Shown: positions 14,686 through 14,818 of the stretch, piece by piece
How the letters are laid out: each line of letters starts with the position of its first letter
How positions within the stretch are numbered: position 1 is the stretch's first letter
Source: Amoebophilaceae bacterium
GTDB taxonomy: Bacteria > Bacteroidota > Bacteroidia > Cytophagales > Amoebophilaceae
NCBI GenBank assembly: GCA_023257955.1
Contig: JALRAY010000022.1
Span: 1 to 14,818, forward strand
Reading direction: 5' to 3'
DNA: 14,818 bases
Notes under the pieces: generated by a model
What the model was told of the DNA's origin: nothing
Database searches by the model: none
Seen by the model: the letters and a program-made list of their open reading frames with translations, nothing else
Position numbers and translations under genes: made by a program

Positions 14686-14818
14686 GGAGGTATACAAATG
14701 TTTATCAAGAGATGCTTGAAAACAGGATGGAAGCAACAGACGGTAGCACCCATTACCGTCATTGCCAGGAGTCGCTCCCACCCACGTCATTGCGAGGAGC
14801 CGAAGGCGACGAAGCAAT
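14686..14818 (+). CDS. Possible start of a small ORF, cut by window end
   Basis: GGAGG (14686-14690) stands seven bases before an ATG at 14698, one of the few good Shine-Dalgarno sequences in the window. The frame stays open to the edge (40 codons), beginning MFIKRCLKTGWKQQ. From about codon 19 it runs through the dispersed-repeat-like DNA, so it encodes repeat-derived residues (RHCEEPKATKQ). No family is recognised. It may be a gene fragment fused to a repeat, or chance. Confidence 0.2.
14756..14818 (+). repeat. Dispersed palindromic repeat (REP-like), two copies, edge-cut
   Basis: CGTCATTGCCAGGAG (14757-14771) and CGTCATTGCGAGGAG (14785-14799) differ by one base and repeat every 28 bases. 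The second copy continues as CCGAAGGCGACGAAGCAAT to the window edge and folds on itself: ATTGC (14789-14793) with GCAAT (14814-14818), and inside it GCC-GAA-GGC. Sequences of this GTCATTGCGAG...GAAGCAAT type are known as high-copy intergenic repeats in various bacterial genomes. The first copy is partial, and its 3' half is replaced by unrelated sequence. Confidence 0.65.

Overview
The window looks like part of a reduced Bacteroidota genome, most likely a Cytophagales intracellular symbiont of the Amoebophilus/Cardinium type. The reasons are the gene repertoire (one-piece SecDF, the efp-accB-accC run, a long Lgt, an AUR1-like PAP2 protein), almost no Shine-Dalgarno sequences before the main genes, an ankyrin-repeat lipoprotein that has decayed into a pseudogene, and a broken Rpn/PD-(D/E)XK transposase-like gene. 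The lineage is inferred from gene content and remembered protein resemblance; no search was run. No rRNA, tRNA or CRISPR array was recognised.

Layout. Positions 185-1060 (minus) hold a broken lipoprotein/ankyrin gene, and just upstream of it on the same strand lies intact htpG (1092-2906). Positions 2907-3565 are non-coding, with an apparently foldable segment and an inverted pair of 18-mers. The plus strand then carries lgt and an overlapping PAP2-family membrane gene (3566-5448), followed by the compact run efp-accB-accC (5540-7968). Positions 7969-8721 are non-coding, with a convincing terminator and some decayed sequence. Then come dapD and mnmA (8722-10711), a hairpin-rich 254-base leader, and secDF (10966-13821). 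The right end is decaying DNA: a run of small hairpins, an Rpn-family pseudogene on the minus strand (14003-14572) with a perfect 20-bp palindrome in its 5' part, and a dispersed-repeat-like sequence (CGTCATTGC...GCAAT) at the window edge.

The intact genes serve core cell functions. HtpG and SecDF act in protein folding and export. Lgt starts lipoprotein maturation. EF-P and MnmA support translation. AccB and AccC supply the biotin half of acetyl-CoA carboxylase. DapD makes a diaminopimelate/lysine precursor. The accessory genes show step-by-step loss: both recognisable pseudogenes keep long reading frames interrupted by single in-frame stop codons, so inactivation looks recent.

The most unusual candidate is the mnmA-secDF intergenic region. 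It contains several mutually overlapping hairpins and a 25-codon hydrophobic small ORF that ends inside a three-way-junction-like fold. This is a speculative leader-peptide or attenuator arrangement for the secretion motor gene.
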